From positions 1-5,688 of the forward strand of contig JBNLEI010000317.1 in the NCBI GenBank assembly GCA_050304855.1: 5,688 nucleotides of DNA, read 5' to 3'. Origin of the DNA: Methylomarinum sp050304855 (GTDB taxonomy: Bacteria > Pseudomonadota > Gammaproteobacteria > Methylococcales > Methylomonadaceae). The position numbers were made by a program, and so were the translations under genes. This document shows, piece after piece, positions 4,835 through 5,688 of the stretch. The notes under the pieces are model-generated. The model saw only the letters and a list, made by a program, of their open reading frames with translations. It searched no databases and was not told the origin of the DNA. Positions within the stretch are counted from its first letter, which is position 1, and each line of letters begins with the position of its first letter.

Positions 4835-5688
4835 CTAATTTAGCATTTGCCGAATATGTTCAATTTCGTCCTTGGCCTGATCCAGAATGTTGATACTCTG
4901 ATCCGCGTCTAACAGACCGGCTGCCAGCTTTTTATAAGCTGGAAGCTCATCCAACTTGGGCATTTTTTTGATATCTACCTTGCCGATATAACTATGCAAC
5001 TGAGAAATCATAACGATATCGGTGTAATCGGCTTCTTCTCCGCTATCACGGTACCAGTTTTCAGAATGATTGATAACGTCGACGAAATCTTCCGGAAAAT
5101 CCCATTTACGAATAATCTGGACACCGATTTCATTTTTCAATTCCTTAATAGTTTCCGCCAAATCTGTCGGGTTCGATAAAATATCGGAGTTTTTATCAGC
5201 GTAGGCCAAAATCGGAACCACGCCGATGTCGTGAATTAAGCCGGCAAGCATGGCCCTATCCGGATCGAAACCCGGGGTCTTATGCGCAAACACAGCGCTG
5301 ATTGCGGCCACATAATTACTGTGTGACCATAGCTCCTGCATTTTCCGGCGAATCACCGGCGATTTCGCGCTAAAAACGGACTTCATCGCAAAAGCGGTGA
5401 TAATGTTCTGGGCAACTTTTAATCCCAAACGAGTCAATGCCTCAGGACAACTTTCGATTTTGCGTCGACCGCGATACATCGGACTGTTTGAGATCTTAAT
5501 CAGGCGTGCGGTGATACTGGGATCGATTTGCACGACTCTCGCTATTTTACTGCTATTGGCTTTTTGATCGTTTATGGCGCGGCGAATTTTGAATGCCACA
5601 TCCGGAATCGTAGGCAAGGCCAGCTTGTCCGATTGCATGTATTTATAGCAATCCAGATATAAACGGTTTTTAGCGAGTTTGGCGTTTT
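4835..5688 (-). CDS. HDOD-domain signalling protein (5' end probably outside window)
   Basis: HDOD domains are HD-superfamily output or scaffold domains of bacterial signalling proteins, usually without shown phosphohydrolase activity. Numbering from the ATG at 5638, the 267 residues open with LPTIPDVAFKIRRAIND (8-24), the standard HDOD start. Then come the second hallmark, DPSITARLIKISNSPMYRGR (39-58), EALTRLGLKVAQNII (66-80), LWSHS (103-107) with H106, and AGLIHDIGVVPIL (132-144) with the H136-D137 pair; H191 is a further candidate ligand. The frame stays open upstream of that ATG to the edge of the window (16 more codons, ending RLYLDCYKY before the Met), and no good ribosome binding site precedes it, so the true protein is probably longer, with an unseen N-terminal part. 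If it does start at 5638, it is a compact HDOD protein. It is the upstream member of a two-gene operon with the FliK-like gene. Confidence 0.85.
   Translation of the reverse strand, partial: NAKLAKNRLYLDCYKYMQSDKLALPTIPDVAFKIRRAINDQKANSSKIARVVQIDPSITARLIKISNSPMYRGRRKIESCPEALTRLGLKVAQNIITAFAMKSVFSAKSPVIRRKMQELWSHSNYVAAISAVFAHKTPGFDPDRAMLAGLIHDIGVVPILAYADKNSDILSNPTDLAETIKELKNEIGVQIIRKWDFPEDFVDVINHSENWYRDSGEEADYTDIVMISQLHSYIGKVDIKKMPKLDELPAYKKLAAGLLDADQSINILDQAKDEIEHIRQMLN

Overview
The window looks like an ordinary chromosomal segment from a gammaproteobacterium with moderate GC. The hints are a two-heme cytochrome c4-type protein, an inner-membrane protein of the type II secretion/type IV pilus F family, a FliK-like hook-length protein and an HDOD signalling protein, all with gammaproteobacterial-style sequences. 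A methanotroph-type lineage (Methylococcales) would fit, but that is an impression, not a demonstration. There are no tRNA or rRNA genes, insertion sequences, CRISPR arrays or phage genes that I can recognise.

Layout, left to right. (1) Positions 1-645, + strand: the C-terminal part of the catalytic A subunit of a V/A-type ATPase, cut by the left edge. No B-subunit gene follows it. (2) Positions 646-828: a leader/promoter region with a perfect TATAAT and a nested inverted repeat. (3) Positions 829-1353, +: a secreted protein with four EF-hands. (4) Positions 1354-1662: a 309-base non-coding stretch with a nested hairpin, a perfect 12-base palindrome, a dyad over a possible -35 box, and a leader hairpin just before the next gene. 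(5) Positions 1663-2268, +: a periplasmic diheme cytochrome c. (6) Positions 2324-3298, +: a short, stand-alone PilC/GspF-type membrane protein. (7) On the - strand, convergent with gene 6: an HDOD-domain gene (right edge to 4835) followed after only 3 bases by a FliK-like gene (4831-3332).

The genes do not form one pathway. The only convincing operon is HDOD-FliK, where the HDOD stop and the FliK start are almost touching. The cytochrome and PilC-like genes could share a transcript (55-base gap), but their functions do not suggest a link. The most interesting material is in the two intergenic regions, where several dyads and hairpins sit at plausible promoters and leaders, and in the gene contexts that depart from the usual order (A subunit without B, F-family protein without its ATPase, FliK without other flagellar genes). 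I found no clear evidence of a new multi-gene system.
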